Assembly: GCF_035994185.1 (NCBI RefSeq)
Contig: NZ_CP108538.1
Location: 6,177,501 to 6,241,500 of the forward strand
Reading direction: 5' to 3'
Source: Streptomyces sp. NBC_01217
GTDB lineage: Bacteria; Actinomycetota; Actinomycetes; Streptomycetales; Streptomycetaceae
Length of the DNA stretch: 64,000 bases
Part shown: positions 47,121-55,531 of the stretch, piece after piece
Layout: every line of letters starts with the position of its first letter
Position numbering within the stretch: the first letter of the stretch is position 1
Translations under genes and position numbers: made by a program
Notes under the pieces: generated by a model
The model's database searches: none
What the model was told of the DNA's origin: nothing
What the model saw: the letters and a program-made list of their open reading frames with translations, nothing else

Positions 47121-48821
47121 ATGGACGCTGACGCGATCGAGGAGGGCCGCCACCGCTGGCAGGCCCGTTACGACAAGGCCCGCAAGCGTGACGCGGACTT
47201 CACCACGCTCTCCGGCGACCCGGTCGAGCCCGTGTACGGACCCCGCCCGGGGGACACGTACGAGGGATTCGAGCGGATCGGCTGGCCCGGTGAGTACCCC
47301 TTCACGCGAGGGCTCTATCCGACCGGCTACCGCGGCCGGACCTGGACCATCCGCCAGTTCGCCGGCTTCGGCAACGCCGAGCAGACCAACGAGCGCTACA
47401 AGATGATCCTCGCCGCGGGCGGCGGCGGGCTCAGTGTCGCCTTCGACATGCCGACGCTGATGGGCCGCGACTCCGACGACCCCCGCTCGCTCGGCGAGGT
47501 CGGGCACTGCGGCGTGGCCATCGACTCCGCAGCCGACATGGAGGTCCTTTTCAAGGACATCCCGCTCGGTGATGTCACGACGTCCATGACGATCAGCGGA
47601 CCCGCCGTCCCCGTCTTCTGCATGTACCTGGTCGCCGCCGAGCGCCAGGGCGTCGACCCGGGTGTGCTCAACGGCACGCTCCAGACCGACATCTTCAAGG
47701 AGTACATCGCGCAGAAGGAGTGGCTCTTCCAGCCCGAGCCCCATCTGCGCCTCATCGGCGACCTGATGGAGCACTGCGCCCGCGACATCCCCGCCTACAA
47801 GCCGCTCTCCGTCTCCGGCTACCACATCCGCGAGGCCGGGGCGACAGCCGCGCAGGAGCTCGCGTACACCCTCGCCGACGGCTTCGGCTATGTGGAGCTC
47901 GGCCTCTCCCGCGGGCTGGACGTCGACACCTTCGCGCCCGGTCTCTCCTTCTTCTTCGACGCGCACCTCGACTTCTTCGAGGAGATCGCCAAGTTCCGTG
48001 CCGCGCGCCGGATCTGGGCCCGCTGGATGAAGGAGACGTACGGCGCGAAGACCGACAAGGCGCAGTGGCTGCGCTTCCACACCCAGACCGCCGGTGTCTC
48101 GCTCACCGCCCAGCAGCCGTACAACAACGTCGTACGGACCGCGGTCGAGGCCCTGTCCGCCGTCCTCGGCGGCACCAACTCGCTGCACACCAACGCCCTC
48201 GACGAGACCCTCGCGCTCCCCTCCGAGCAGGCCGCCGAGATCGCGCTGCGTACCCAGCAGGTGCTGATGGAGGAGACCGGCGTCGCCAATGTGGCCGACC
48301 CGCTGGGCGGTTCCTGGTACGTCGAGCAGCTCACCGACCGGATCGAGGCCGACGCCGAGAAGATCTTCGACCGGATCAAGGAGCGCGGCACCCGGGCGCA
48401 CCCGGACGGGCAGCACCCCATCGGGCCGATGACCTCCGGCATCCTGCGCGGGATCGAGGACGGCTGGTTCACCGGTGAGATCGCCGAGTCCGCCTTCCAG
48501 TACCAGCAGTCGCTGGAGAAGGGCGACAAGCGGGTCGTGGGCGTCAACGTCCACCACGGCTCGGTCACCGGCGACCTGGAGATCCTGCGGGTCAGCCACG
48601 AGGTCGAGCGCGAGCAGGTCCGCGAACTCGGCGGCCGCAAGGACGCCCGCGACGACGCGCGGGTCAAGTCGGCGCTGGACGCGATGCTGGCCGCCGCCCG
48701 CGACGACTCCAACATGATCGCTCCGATGCTCGACGCCGTACGCGCGGAGGCGACGCTCGGTGAGATCTGCGGGGTCCTGCGAGACGAATGGGGCACCTAC
48801 ACGGAGCCGCCCGGCTTCTGA
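47121..48821 (+). CDS. icmA: Isobutyryl-CoA mutase large subunit (IcmA)
   Basis: This 566-residue subunit interconverts isobutyryl-CoA and n-butyryl-CoA with adenosylcobalamin. It has the TIM-barrel substrate domain but no B12-binding domain, which is on a separate IcmB, not in this window. Specificity residues are visible: Phe80 (TIRQFAGFG), where methylmalonyl-CoA mutases have Tyr, and Gln198 (EYIAQKE), where they have Arg. Length equals known IcmA. It links valine catabolism to butyryl-CoA and polyketide precursors. A 24-bp palindrome covers its start region. Confidence 0.95.
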   Translation: MDADAIEEGRHRWQARYDKARKRDADFTTLSGDPVEPVYGPRPGDTYEGFERIGWPGEYPFTRGLYPTGYRGRTWTIRQFAGFGNAEQTNERYKMILAAGGGGLSVAFDMPTLMGRDSDDPRSLGEVGHCGVAIDSAADMEVLFKDIPLGDVTTSMTISGPAVPVFCMYLVAAERQGVDPGVLNGTLQTDIFKEYIAQKEWLFQPEPHLRLIGDLMEHCARDIPAYKPLSVSGYHIREAGATAAQELAYTLADGFGYVELGLSRGLDVDTFAPGLSFFFDAHLDFFEEIAKFRAARRIWARWMKETYGAKTDKAQWLRFHTQTAGVSLTAQQPYNNVVRTAVEALSAVLGGTNSLHTNALDETLALPSEQAAEIALRTQQVLMEETGVANVADPLGGSWYVEQLTDRIEADAEKIFDRIKERGTRAHPDGQHPIGPMTSGILRGIEDGWFTGEIAESAFQYQQSLEKGDKRVVGVNVHHGSVTGDLEILRVSHEVEREQVRELGGRKDARDDARVKSALDAMLAAARDDSNMIAPMLDAVRAEATLGEICGVLRDEWGTYTEPPGF

Positions 48822-48871
48822 TACACGGAGCCGCCCGGCTTCTGACGGGCCGGCACGGGCGGCGGCCCGCG

Positions 48872-49501
48872 TCACGCGGAGGCCGCCGCCCCCAGCCCCG
48901 TGAGCAGCAGCCCCGTGAAGCGCCGGGCCCAGTCCTCGTCGACGGGTTCGGCGCTCACCAGGGCTCGGTGCACCACCGCGCCGGCGATCACATCGAAGAT
49001 CAGATCGGCGGTCCCGGCAGCCACGGTCTCGTCCTGCTCGACGGGCAACTCCCCGCGTTCCTGAGCCCGTTGACGACCCTGGAGCACCAGCCGCTTCTGC
49101 CGGTCCACGATCGAGTCCCGGATCCGGGTCCGCAGCGCCTCGTCGCGGGTCGACTCCGCGACCACCGCCATCAGCGCCGTCTGGGTCTCCGGGCGCTCCA
49201 GCAGCGCGGCGAACTGCAGCACCACCGCCTGCACATCGGCCGACAGGCTGCCCAGATCGGGCAGTTCCAGCTCGTCGAAGAGGACCGCGACGGCGTCCAC
49301 GACCAGCTCGTTCTTGCCCGCCCACCGCCGGTACAGGGTCGTCTTGGCGACCCCGGCCCGCGTCGCCACATCCCCCATCGTCAGCTTCGACCAGCCGAGG
49401 TCGACCAGGGAGGCTCTGGTCGCCTCCAGGATCGCTTCGTCGGCCGCGACGCTGCGGGGTCGTCCCGTTCGAGGGGGTTTGGGGTGGCTGTGGCTCAGCA
49501 T
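48872..49501 (-). CDS. TetR-family transcriptional regulator
   Basis: This 209-residue repressor has an N-terminal TetR helix-turn-helix (LGWSKLTMGDVATRAGVAKTTLYRRW, cited in part) and a C-terminal ligand domain. ATG 49501 (MLSHSHPKPPRTGRPRS) is preferred over an upstream in-frame start. It is convergent with icmA, with only 50 bp between the stops. An inverted repeat 12 bp before its start is a likely autoregulatory site. Confidence 0.9.
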   Translation of the reverse strand: MLSHSHPKPPRTGRPRSVAADEAILEATRASLVDLGWSKLTMGDVATRAGVAKTTLYRRWAGKNELVVDAVAVLFDELELPDLGSLSADVQAVVLQFAALLERPETQTALMAVVAESTRDEALRTRIRDSIVDRQKRLVLQGRQRAQERGELPVEQDETVAAGTADLIFDVIAGAVVHRALVSAEPVDEDWARRFTGLLLTGLGAAASA

Positions 49502-49512
49502 GCCGCGACCAT

Positions 49513-49539
49513 ACCGGTCAGTAGGGAGAACCGACCGGT
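49513..49539. promoter_or_regulatory. Inverted repeat next to the TetR gene start
   Basis: ACCGGTC and GACCGGT are perfect 7-bp arms 13 bp apart, beginning 12 bp before the TetR start codon. Position suggests an autoregulatory operator. Confidence 0.5.
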
Positions 49540-49596
49540 CCCGTTCACCGTGAGACAGATCACCGAACGTACTTGCGCGCGAGGGGTGCCGGGAAG

Positions 49597-49619
49597 TTAC
49601 GCTACGGGTCGTAGCGTAA
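49597..49619. promoter_or_regulatory. 23-bp palindrome in the TetR/thioredoxin divergent region
   Basis: TTACGCTACG and CGTAGCGTAA are perfect 10-bp arms around GGT. The size and symmetry fit a TetR-type operator. It lies about 96 bp from the TetR start and 200 bp from the thioredoxin gene start. Confidence 0.65.
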
Positions 49620-49819
49620 AGACGATGGTCATGCCGTCGTAACGCCACGACCGAACGACAGCCACAGGCACCGGGTGGGGACCCGGCGCCGAAACGGGTC
49701 TTTCAGGGGCCCTCGGACCGTGTCTGTCCGTGCCCCCCCGCACACCGGCGGGGACCGCGGACGGGTGCGGTTACGGCATCGCTTTCCGTATCGGCGCGCC
49801 AAGGGGGGAGGATGTACGT

Positions 49820-50800
49820 ATGCAGCCTAGGAACATGTCCATGAGCGGTGTCGTCGACCTCGCCGCGGTGAAGGCGGCCGGCGAGGCCAAGGTGAAGGCG
49901 GAGCAGGCCCGTGCCGAGGCCGCCCGGCAGGGTGGTGGCGGTGCCGTGCCCCCGTCCGCCCTGGTGATCGATGTCGATGAGGCAGGCTTCGAGAACGATG
50001 TCCTGCAGCGCTCCGCCGAGGTCCCGGTCGTCATCGACTTCTGGGCCGAGTGGTGCGAGCCGTGCAAGCAGCTGAGCCCGCTGCTGGAGCGCCTGGCCCA
50101 TGAGTACAACGGCCGCTTCGTGCTGGCCAAGGTCGATGTCGACGCCAACCAGATGCTGATGCAGCAGTTCGGCATCCAGGGCATCCCGGCAGTCTTCGCC
50201 GTCGTCGCCGGGCAGGCCCTCCCGCTCTTCCAGGGCGCGGCCTCCGAGTCCCAGATCCGGCAGACGCTGGACCAGTTGATCCAGGTCGGCGAGGAGCGGT
50301 TCGGGCTGACCGGAATCGTGGTCGACCAGGATGCGGAAGCCGACGCGGAAGCCGGCACGGCTCCGGCCGAGGCGCCCGCCGGGCCGTACGACGCCCTGCT
50401 CGAAGCGGCCGTACAGGCGCTGGACGCCAGTGACTTCGCAGGTGCCATCCAGGCGTACAGGAACGTCCTGTCCGACGACCCGGCCAACACGGAGGCCAAG
50501 CTCGGTCTCGCCCAGGCCGAACTGCTGGCCCGGGTCAAGGACATGGACCCGCAGCAGGTCCGCAAGGACGCCGCGGAGAGTCCGGCCGATGTCGCGGCGC
50601 AGCTCGCGGCCGCCGATCTGGATCTGGTCGGCGGTCATGTCGAGGACGCCTTCGGGCGGCTCGTCGAGACCGTCCGCCGTACCTTCGGTGACGACCGGGA
50701 CGCGGCGCGGGTGCGCCTGCTCGAACTCTTCGAGGTGATCGGCCCCGACGATCCGAGGGTCGGCGCCGCGCGTACGGCGCTGGCGCGGGTCTTGTTCTGA
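49820..50800 (+). CDS. Thioredoxin-TPR protein of the CnoX/YbbN type
   Basis: This 326-residue protein has an N-terminal ~45-residue polar tail (MQPRNMSMSGVVDLAAVKAAGEAKVKAEQ, in part), a thioredoxin domain with active site WC79-E-P-C82, an acidic/Ala/Pro linker near residue 180 and a C-terminal tetratricopeptide-like domain (DALLEAAVQALDASDFAGAIQAYRNVLSDDP, in part). Members work as holdases or redox chaperones in the cytoplasm. ATG 49820 follows GGGGGGAGG. A strong terminator follows the gene. Confidence 0.9.
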   Translation: MQPRNMSMSGVVDLAAVKAAGEAKVKAEQARAEAARQGGGGAVPPSALVIDVDEAGFENDVLQRSAEVPVVIDFWAEWCEPCKQLSPLLERLAHEYNGRFVLAKVDVDANQMLMQQFGIQGIPAVFAVVAGQALPLFQGAASESQIRQTLDQLIQVGEERFGLTGIVVDQDAEADAEAGTAPAEAPAGPYDALLEAAVQALDASDFAGAIQAYRNVLSDDPANTEAKLGLAQAELLARVKDMDPQQVRKDAAESPADVAAQLAAADLDLVGGHVEDAFGRLVETVRRTFGDDRDAARVRLLELFEVIGPDDPRVGAARTALARVLF

Positions 50801-50810
50801 TGTGACAACG

Positions 50811-50841
50811 CGGCTGCGGCACCCCCGGGGTGCCGCAGCCG
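50811..50841 (+). terminator. Rho-independent terminator after the thioredoxin-TPR gene
   Basis: CGGCTGCGGCACC pairs with GGTGCCGCAGCCG around a C/G-rich loop (13 to 15 bp of stem) and is followed by TTTT at 50842-50845. Confidence 0.9.
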
Positions 50842-50904
50842 TTTTCGCGAGCAGGCGATAAGAGACAGCTCCGCTTTACCAAATCTTGATAAAGGTACGG
50901 CCTG

Positions 50905-50917
50905 TTACTCGCAGTAA
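50905..50917. promoter_or_regulatory. TTACT-CGC-AGTAA palindrome, site 1
   Basis: A 5-bp inverted repeat with 3-bp centre lies 131 bp upstream of a related site. Together they suggest an operator pair for the operon beginning at 51399 or an unseen transcript. Confidence 0.4.
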
Positions 50918-51030
50918 ATCACCCTCTGGGATCTGTCCGTATAAGGACCCCGATTCTCCTTTCGTCCTTCAGTTCGGTGCCACCCTGTGTGGCCGGGTGG
51001 TACCACCGGGTCGCACAGCGGTTATCGGGC

Positions 51031-51048
51031 CGTTACTAGCGAGTAACG
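51031..51048. promoter_or_regulatory. CGTTACT-AGCG-AGTAACG palindrome, site 2
   Basis: Perfect 7-bp arms flank a 4-bp centre. The half-site TTACT is shared with 50905-50917. This layout fits a TetR-type operator. Confidence 0.5.
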
Positions 51049-51398
51049 AACCCCCTTGTGCCACGGGCGGGAATGCACCACGATCGGCCACGCTCGGTCC
51101 AATAACGCCAGCCCGGCTGCCAGTCGGCGCGGCGGCCCTGTTGGGTCCCCACCGAGTGGGTCGGCGGCAGTGGCGCCGGCTCCGGACAGGGGGGTTCCTG
51201 CCGTCCGGCAGGGCCTGTCCGAACAGGTTGCGCGAATGCGTGGCCAGTGGTTGTCGCTCGGGGGTGATCGCCGGTGATTCGGACGCGGTTCCTGCCTCCG
51301 TACGCGGGCGCTCTCCTTTCCGAGGACGTAGCACTTCTCCCATCCCAGGACGGGCCCTGGCCCGAATCGGAGATGTACGTCCGAGAAGGAGGAAAATT

Positions 51399-52040
51399 AT
51401 GAGTTCCCAGGTTCGTGGCGGCACCAGATGGAAGCGTTTCGCTCTGGTCATGGTGCCGAGCGTCGTCGCGACCGCCGCCGTGGGCGTCGGTCTCGCGCAG
51501 GGCGCCCTCGCGGCGTCGTTCAGCGTGTCCGGCCAGAGCTTCAAGGTGCACGCGGACAAGCTCGTCGGCCACAACTTCGTCCAGTACGGCAGTGTCGCCA
51601 CCGGCAAGAGCATTGACGGCAAGGACGCGGCGCACGCCGTGGCCGTGTCGGGCTTCAGTGACGCCACGATCACCAACATGTGCCAGTCGGTGGTCACTCC
51701 GAACCTTCCGTTCGGCCTCGGTACCGTCACGCTGCAGCTGAACGCGGGTACGGACCCGAAGAAGCCGGTCAGGGCGACCAATCTGTACCTGGACGTCGCC
51801 GAGCTCGACGCCGACGCGTACTTCGAGAACATCGACATCGGTGTGGCCGCCGGCTCCGTCGGCAAGCCCGGCATCCAGCCCGGTACCGAGAAGGCCGTCA
51901 ACCCGAACGGTTTCGCGCAGCGCGCCGAGACGGCCGTGCTGACCGACGTGAAGCAGGAGGCGTGGGCGACCACCGCGGGCACCTTCAGACTCAGCAACCT
52001 GAGCCTGAAGCTGCACAGCGGCGTCAAGGAGTGCTACTAG
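51399..52040 (+). CDS. Secreted DUF6230 family protein
   Basis: This 213-residue protein has a long, basic signal peptide (MSSQVRGGTRWKRFALVMVP..., cleavage probably after GALA near residue 38). The mature part is beta-rich, with two Cys residues (TNMCQS and the C-terminal KECY) that could pair. Similar proteins are sometimes annotated as cholesterol esterase without a catalytic triad being evident, and none is seen here. ATG 51399 follows GAAGGAGGA. First gene of a three-gene unit. Confidence 0.82.
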   Translation: MSSQVRGGTRWKRFALVMVPSVVATAAVGVGLAQGALAASFSVSGQSFKVHADKLVGHNFVQYGSVATGKSIDGKDAAHAVAVSGFSDATITNMCQSVVTPNLPFGLGTVTLQLNAGTDPKKPVRATNLYLDVAELDADAYFENIDIGVAAGSVGKPGIQPGTEKAVNPNGFAQRAETAVLTDVKQEAWATTAGTFRLSNLSLKLHSGVKECY

Positions 52041-52138
52041 GCACTCGCCCGGGTGGCCGGAGCGCTCCGTGCGGGTCTCTCCGGCCGCCCACCCTTTCCT
52101 CTTCTCACAGCAGTACCGGTTCCAGGGAGCTGTTTTCC

Positions 52139-52702
52139 ATGAGCCCCGAGTCCACAGGGCAGAACGAGCACTACCTCCGCGTCTTCTGGCGAGGATTCCG
52201 CACCTGGCGGGGTAACCGGCCGTTCTGGGCGGGCCTGTTCACCATGGTGGGTGGTCTACCCATCGCGTACTTCCCGTACGCCAACATGCATCTCGGCAAC
52301 ATGACGCTGGCGATGTCCACGACCGCCGGTGCGGGATCGCTGATCATCGGAGTCCTGCTGATCACGCTGGGCCTCACCATGTGGTTCCACCACATCGTGA
52401 GAGTGTTCGCCGGAGTCGCCGCGATCCTGCTCGCGCTGATCTCCATACCGGTCGCCAACATCGGTGGCTTTTTGATCGGCTTCCTGTTCTCCCTGCTCGG
52501 TGGAGCACTCTCCATCTCCTGGGCCCCGGGCGAGCCGAAGCCCGAACCCGTTGCCTTCAAGGGTGAGAGGCCCGAGGACGCCGGATTCGGCACGCAGGAG
52601 CCCGAACCCGGGTTCCAGAGCACGGCAGCGATGCCCCAGCAGCAGCCGGAGCAGCACGACACGACAGTTGAGGTCGACGGCGGGAGGCATCGTGCGGGGT
52701 GA
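52139..52702 (+). CDS. DUF6114 family integral membrane protein
   Basis: This 187-residue protein starts with a charged ~20-residue segment (RVFWRGFRTWRGNRPFW), then four hydrophobic helices, and ends in a ~55-residue acidic Pro/Gln/Glu-rich cytoplasmic or exterior tail. ATG 52139 is preceded by AGGGAG. The third gene overlaps its end by 11 nt. Function unknown; its constant pairing with a DUF6230 protein suggests an envelope complex. Confidence 0.82.
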   Translation: MSPESTGQNEHYLRVFWRGFRTWRGNRPFWAGLFTMVGGLPIAYFPYANMHLGNMTLAMSTTAGAGSLIIGVLLITLGLTMWFHHIVRVFAGVAAILLALISIPVANIGGFLIGFLFSLLGGALSISWAPGEPKPEPVAFKGERPEDAGFGTQEPEPGFQSTAAMPQQQPEQHDTTVEVDGGRHRAG

Positions 52703-53933
52703 CGAGACGCAGCTGAACCTGTCCGGGGACGACCTCCGGGCGAGAGGCGGACCGCGCCACGCGGCCCCCAGGAAGTCGTTGCTGACGAAGCTGCACATCC
52801 CCGCGGGCAAGGCCTTCGCGCTCGCCGCGATGCCGACGGCCGTCTTCGTGGGCATGGGGCTCACCCCCAGACTCGCGCTGGCCGACGACAGCAAGGACAT
52901 CCCCTTCGCGCCGGGCCCCTGTGTGACGCGCTCCGACGAGCCGAGCGAATCGCCGTCCCCGTCCGCATCGGAGACGAAGTCGCCGTCCCCGTCCGCCACC
53001 GACTCCGGTGACAAGGACGAAGCGACGACGCCGAAGCCCTCGGCGACCCCGTCCGCGAGCGACGCGGCGAAGCCCGAGACGCAGGCCGCCGACGCGCCCG
53101 CCGCCGCGCCCAGCTCCTCGCCCACACCCACGCAGTCGACGAACCCGCTCGACCCGCTGGGCGTCGGCGACGCGCTCAAGGACCTCCTCGACGGACCGGA
53201 CAAGGAGACGGCGAGCCCGTCCCCGAGCGCCACCACCGCGTCACCGAAGCCCTCGCAGAGCGACGCGGCCAAGCCCGTGGAGAAGGTCACGGACGCCGCG
53301 AAGGAGACGGCCGACAAGACCGCCGACGCCATCCGCGACGCCGCCGACAAGGCCGGCGAGTCCGTCAAGGAGCTCGACGACAGCGTCAAGGGACTCGACG
53401 TCAAGAAGGACGAGGACATCCCGGACGGGGCCAAGGAGCCCTTCCCGTGTCCGACCGCCGACCCCGAGGCACTGGCCGCGGCCGACCTGGAGACGGGCAT
53501 CCCGCTGGTCCCGACCGACCCGTGGATCCTGGACAGCTCGCTGCTCACCCTCAACGGGCTGGACTACAAGGGCATCGTCGAGGTGAAGACGCAGGACGGC
53601 ACCATCAAGAAGGTGCTGAAGTTCACCGCGAGCTCCATCGACATCAAGGACCTCCACCAGCTGACGGTCGGCCCGAACGGCACCACGGGCCATGTCCAAG
53701 CGCGGGCGGGCTCCACGTCCACCATCCGCAACGGCACGGTGACGATGTACACGGAGGAGCTGAAGGGCAACCTCTTCGGCCTCATACCGGTCACGTTCAG
53801 CCCGCAGACACCGCCGCCGGTGAACGTCCCGTTCGCCTTCTTCACCAAGGTCAAGGTCACCCAGGCCGGCCAGTTCGGCGGCTCGCTCACGGTGCCCGGC
53901 CTGCACAACTACTTCACCGGCGGCAACAGCTAG
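52692..53933 (+). CDS. Large secreted Ser/Pro/Ala/Lys-rich protein
   Basis: This 413-residue protein starts at GTG 52692, five bases after GGGAGG. A basic ~35-residue head precedes a signal-anchor-like helix (AFALAAMPTAVFVGMGLTPRLALA). A ~200-residue low-complexity region follows (SESPSPSASETKSPSPSATDS type, then Lys/Asp/Ala-rich helical stretches). The last ~150 residues form a beta-rich domain (WILDSSLLTLNGLDYKGIVEV, in part) related in style to the DUF6230 protein. Likely wall-spanning or exported. No known family recognised. Confidence 0.72.
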   Translation: MRGDETQLNLSGDDLRARGGPRHAAPRKSLLTKLHIPAGKAFALAAMPTAVFVGMGLTPRLALADDSKDIPFAPGPCVTRSDEPSESPSPSASETKSPSPSATDSGDKDEATTPKPSATPSASDAAKPETQAADAPAAAPSSSPTPTQSTNPLDPLGVGDALKDLLDGPDKETASPSPSATTASPKPSQSDAAKPVEKVTDAAKETADKTADAIRDAADKAGESVKELDDSVKGLDVKKDEDIPDGAKEPFPCPTADPEALAAADLETGIPLVPTDPWILDSSLLTLNGLDYKGIVEVKTQDGTIKKVLKFTASSIDIKDLHQLTVGPNGTTGHVQARAGSTSTIRNGTVTMYTEELKGNLFGLIPVTFSPQTPPPVNVPFAFFTKVKVTQAGQFGGSLTVPGLHNYFTGGNS

Positions 53934-53955
53934 CCGTAACCGACCCGTTCGGGAG

Positions 53956-54018
53956 CCGCACAAGGACTGTGGCCCGCACCCCCGCTAAGCGGAGGTGCGG
54001 GCCACAGTCCTTGTGCGG
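53956..54018. terminator. Very long bidirectional terminator hairpin
   Basis: A perfect 25-bp stem (53956-53980 with 53994-54018) with an inner CCGC-TAA-GCGG stem-loop stands between the convergent secreted-protein and pyruvate kinase genes. No U-tract follows. Confidence 0.92.
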
Positions 54019-54026
54019 AGTGCGTG

Positions 54027-55457
54027 TCAGTCGCGCGCGCCGCCGCCCACGTGGTGGACCCGAACCATGTTCGTCGTGCCCGGGATGCCGGGGGGCGAGC
54101 CGGCCGTGATGACCATTGTGTCGCCCGCGTTGTAGCGGCTCAGCTTCAGCAGTTCGGCGTCGACCAGGTCCACCATGGCGTCGGTGTTGTCCACGTGCGG
54201 GACGACGTGGGCCTCGACGCCCCAGCTCAGGGCGAGCTGGTTGCGGGTGGACTCGTCGGTGGTGAAGGCCAGGATCGGCTGCGCGGCGCGGTAGCGCGAG
54301 AGGCGGCGGGCCGTGTCGCCGGACTTGGTGAAGGCGACAAGTGCCTTGCCGTTCAGGAAGTCCGCGATCTCGCAGGCGGCGCGGGCCACCGAACCGCCCT
54401 GGGTGCGGGGCTTCTTGCCCGGCACCAGCGGCTGGAGGCCCTTGGAGAGCAGCTCCTGCTCGGCGGCGACGACGATCTTCGACATCGTCTTGACCGTCTC
54501 GATCGGATACGCGCCGACGCTGGACTCGGCGGACAGCATGACCGCGTCCGCGCCGTCCAGGATCGCGTTGGCGACATCGGACGCCTCGGCACGCGTCGGC
54601 CGCGAGTTGGTGATCATCGACTCCATCATCTGGGTCGCCACGATCACCGGCTTGGCGTTCCGCCGGCAGAGCTCCACCAGGCGCTTCTGCACCATCGGGA
54701 CCTTCTCCAGGGGGTACTCGACGGCCAGGTCGCCGCGGGCGACCATCACACCGTCGAACGCCATGACGATGCCCTCCATGTGCTCGACCGCCTGCGGCTT
54801 CTCCACCTTGGCGATGACGGGGACCCGGCGGCCCTCCTCGTCCATCACCTTGTGGACGTCCTTGATGTCATTGGCGTCCCGCACGAAGGACAGCGCCACC
54901 AGGTCGCAGCCCATCCGCAGGGCGAAGCGCAGATCCTCGACGTCCTTCCCGGACAGGGCCGGGACGTTGACCGCCGCACCGGGCAGGTTGATGCCCTTGT
55001 GGTCGGAGATGACACCGCCCTCGATGACGATGGTCCTCACCCGGGGGCCCTCGACCGCGACGACCTTCAGCTCGACGTTGCCGTCGTTGATCAGGATCGG
55101 GTCGCCCTTGTCGACGTCGCCGGGCAGACCCTTGTAGGTCGTGCCGCAGATCGACTTGTCGCCGGGGACGTCCTCCGCGGTGATCGTGAACTCGTCCCCG
55201 CGGACCAGCTCGACGGGGCCCTCGGCGAACTTCGCCAGGCGGATCTTCGGGCCCTGGAGGTCGGCGAGCACGCCGACCGCCCTGCCCGTCTCGGCGGCGG
55301 CCTTGCGGACCCGGTCGTAACGACCCTGGTGCTCCTCGTGGCTGCCGTGACTGAAGTTGAAGCGGGCCACGCTCATGCCGGCCTCGATCAGAGCGACGAG
55401 CTGCTCATGGGAGTCGACGGCGGGACCGAGTGTGCAGACGATTTTGGAACGGCGCAT
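54027..55457 (-). CDS. pyk: Pyruvate kinase
   Basis: This 476-residue glycolytic enzyme makes pyruvate and ATP from phosphoenolpyruvate and ADP. ATG 55457 gives the typical start MRRSKIVCTLGPAVDSHEQ. Motifs are ARFNFSHGSHEEH, VIAKVEKPQAVEHM, the active-site region VARGDLAVEYP and ATQMMESMITNSRPTRAE. Length is normal. Transcribed away from pfkA but in the same direction as ackA-pta, 74 bp downstream of ackA. Confidence 0.97.
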   Translation of the reverse strand: MRRSKIVCTLGPAVDSHEQLVALIEAGMSVARFNFSHGSHEEHQGRYDRVRKAAAETGRAVGVLADLQGPKIRLAKFAEGPVELVRGDEFTITAEDVPGDKSICGTTYKGLPGDVDKGDPILINDGNVELKVVAVEGPRVRTIVIEGGVISDHKGINLPGAAVNVPALSGKDVEDLRFALRMGCDLVALSFVRDANDIKDVHKVMDEEGRRVPVIAKVEKPQAVEHMEGIVMAFDGVMVARGDLAVEYPLEKVPMVQKRLVELCRRNAKPVIVATQMMESMITNSRPTRAEASDVANAILDGADAVMLSAESSVGAYPIETVKTMSKIVVAAEQELLSKGLQPLVPGKKPRTQGGSVARAACEIADFLNGKALVAFTKSGDTARRLSRYRAAQPILAFTTDESTRNQLALSWGVEAHVVPHVDNTDAMVDLVDAELLKLSRYNAGDTMVITAGSPPGIPGTTNMVRVHHVGGGARD

Positions 55458-55531
55458 GAGGCGGATCCTATCGGTTTGTTTCGCTACGGAATATTCCGTC
55501 TGGTGGAAGGTACAAAGGGGCGCGGGGGTGC

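Larger units (their letters stand above)
49502..49819. other. 318-bp divergent intergenic region with two palindromes
   Basis: No gene is seen. The region separates the TetR gene from the thioredoxin-TPR gene and holds two different inverted repeats (49513-49539 and 49597-49619), each listed separately, and otherwise GC-rich spacer. Confidence 0.7.
50801..51398. other. 598-bp intergenic region upstream of the secreted-protein operon
   Basis: It is the longest gap in the window. After the terminator it holds two related palindromes of TTACT/AGTAA type (50905-50917 and 51031-51048). The remaining ~350 bp before the next start shows no ORF with coding character and no clear -10/-35 pair. The only clear signal at the 3' end is the ribosome-binding site GAAGGAGGA before ATG 51399. 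Confidence 0.7.
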
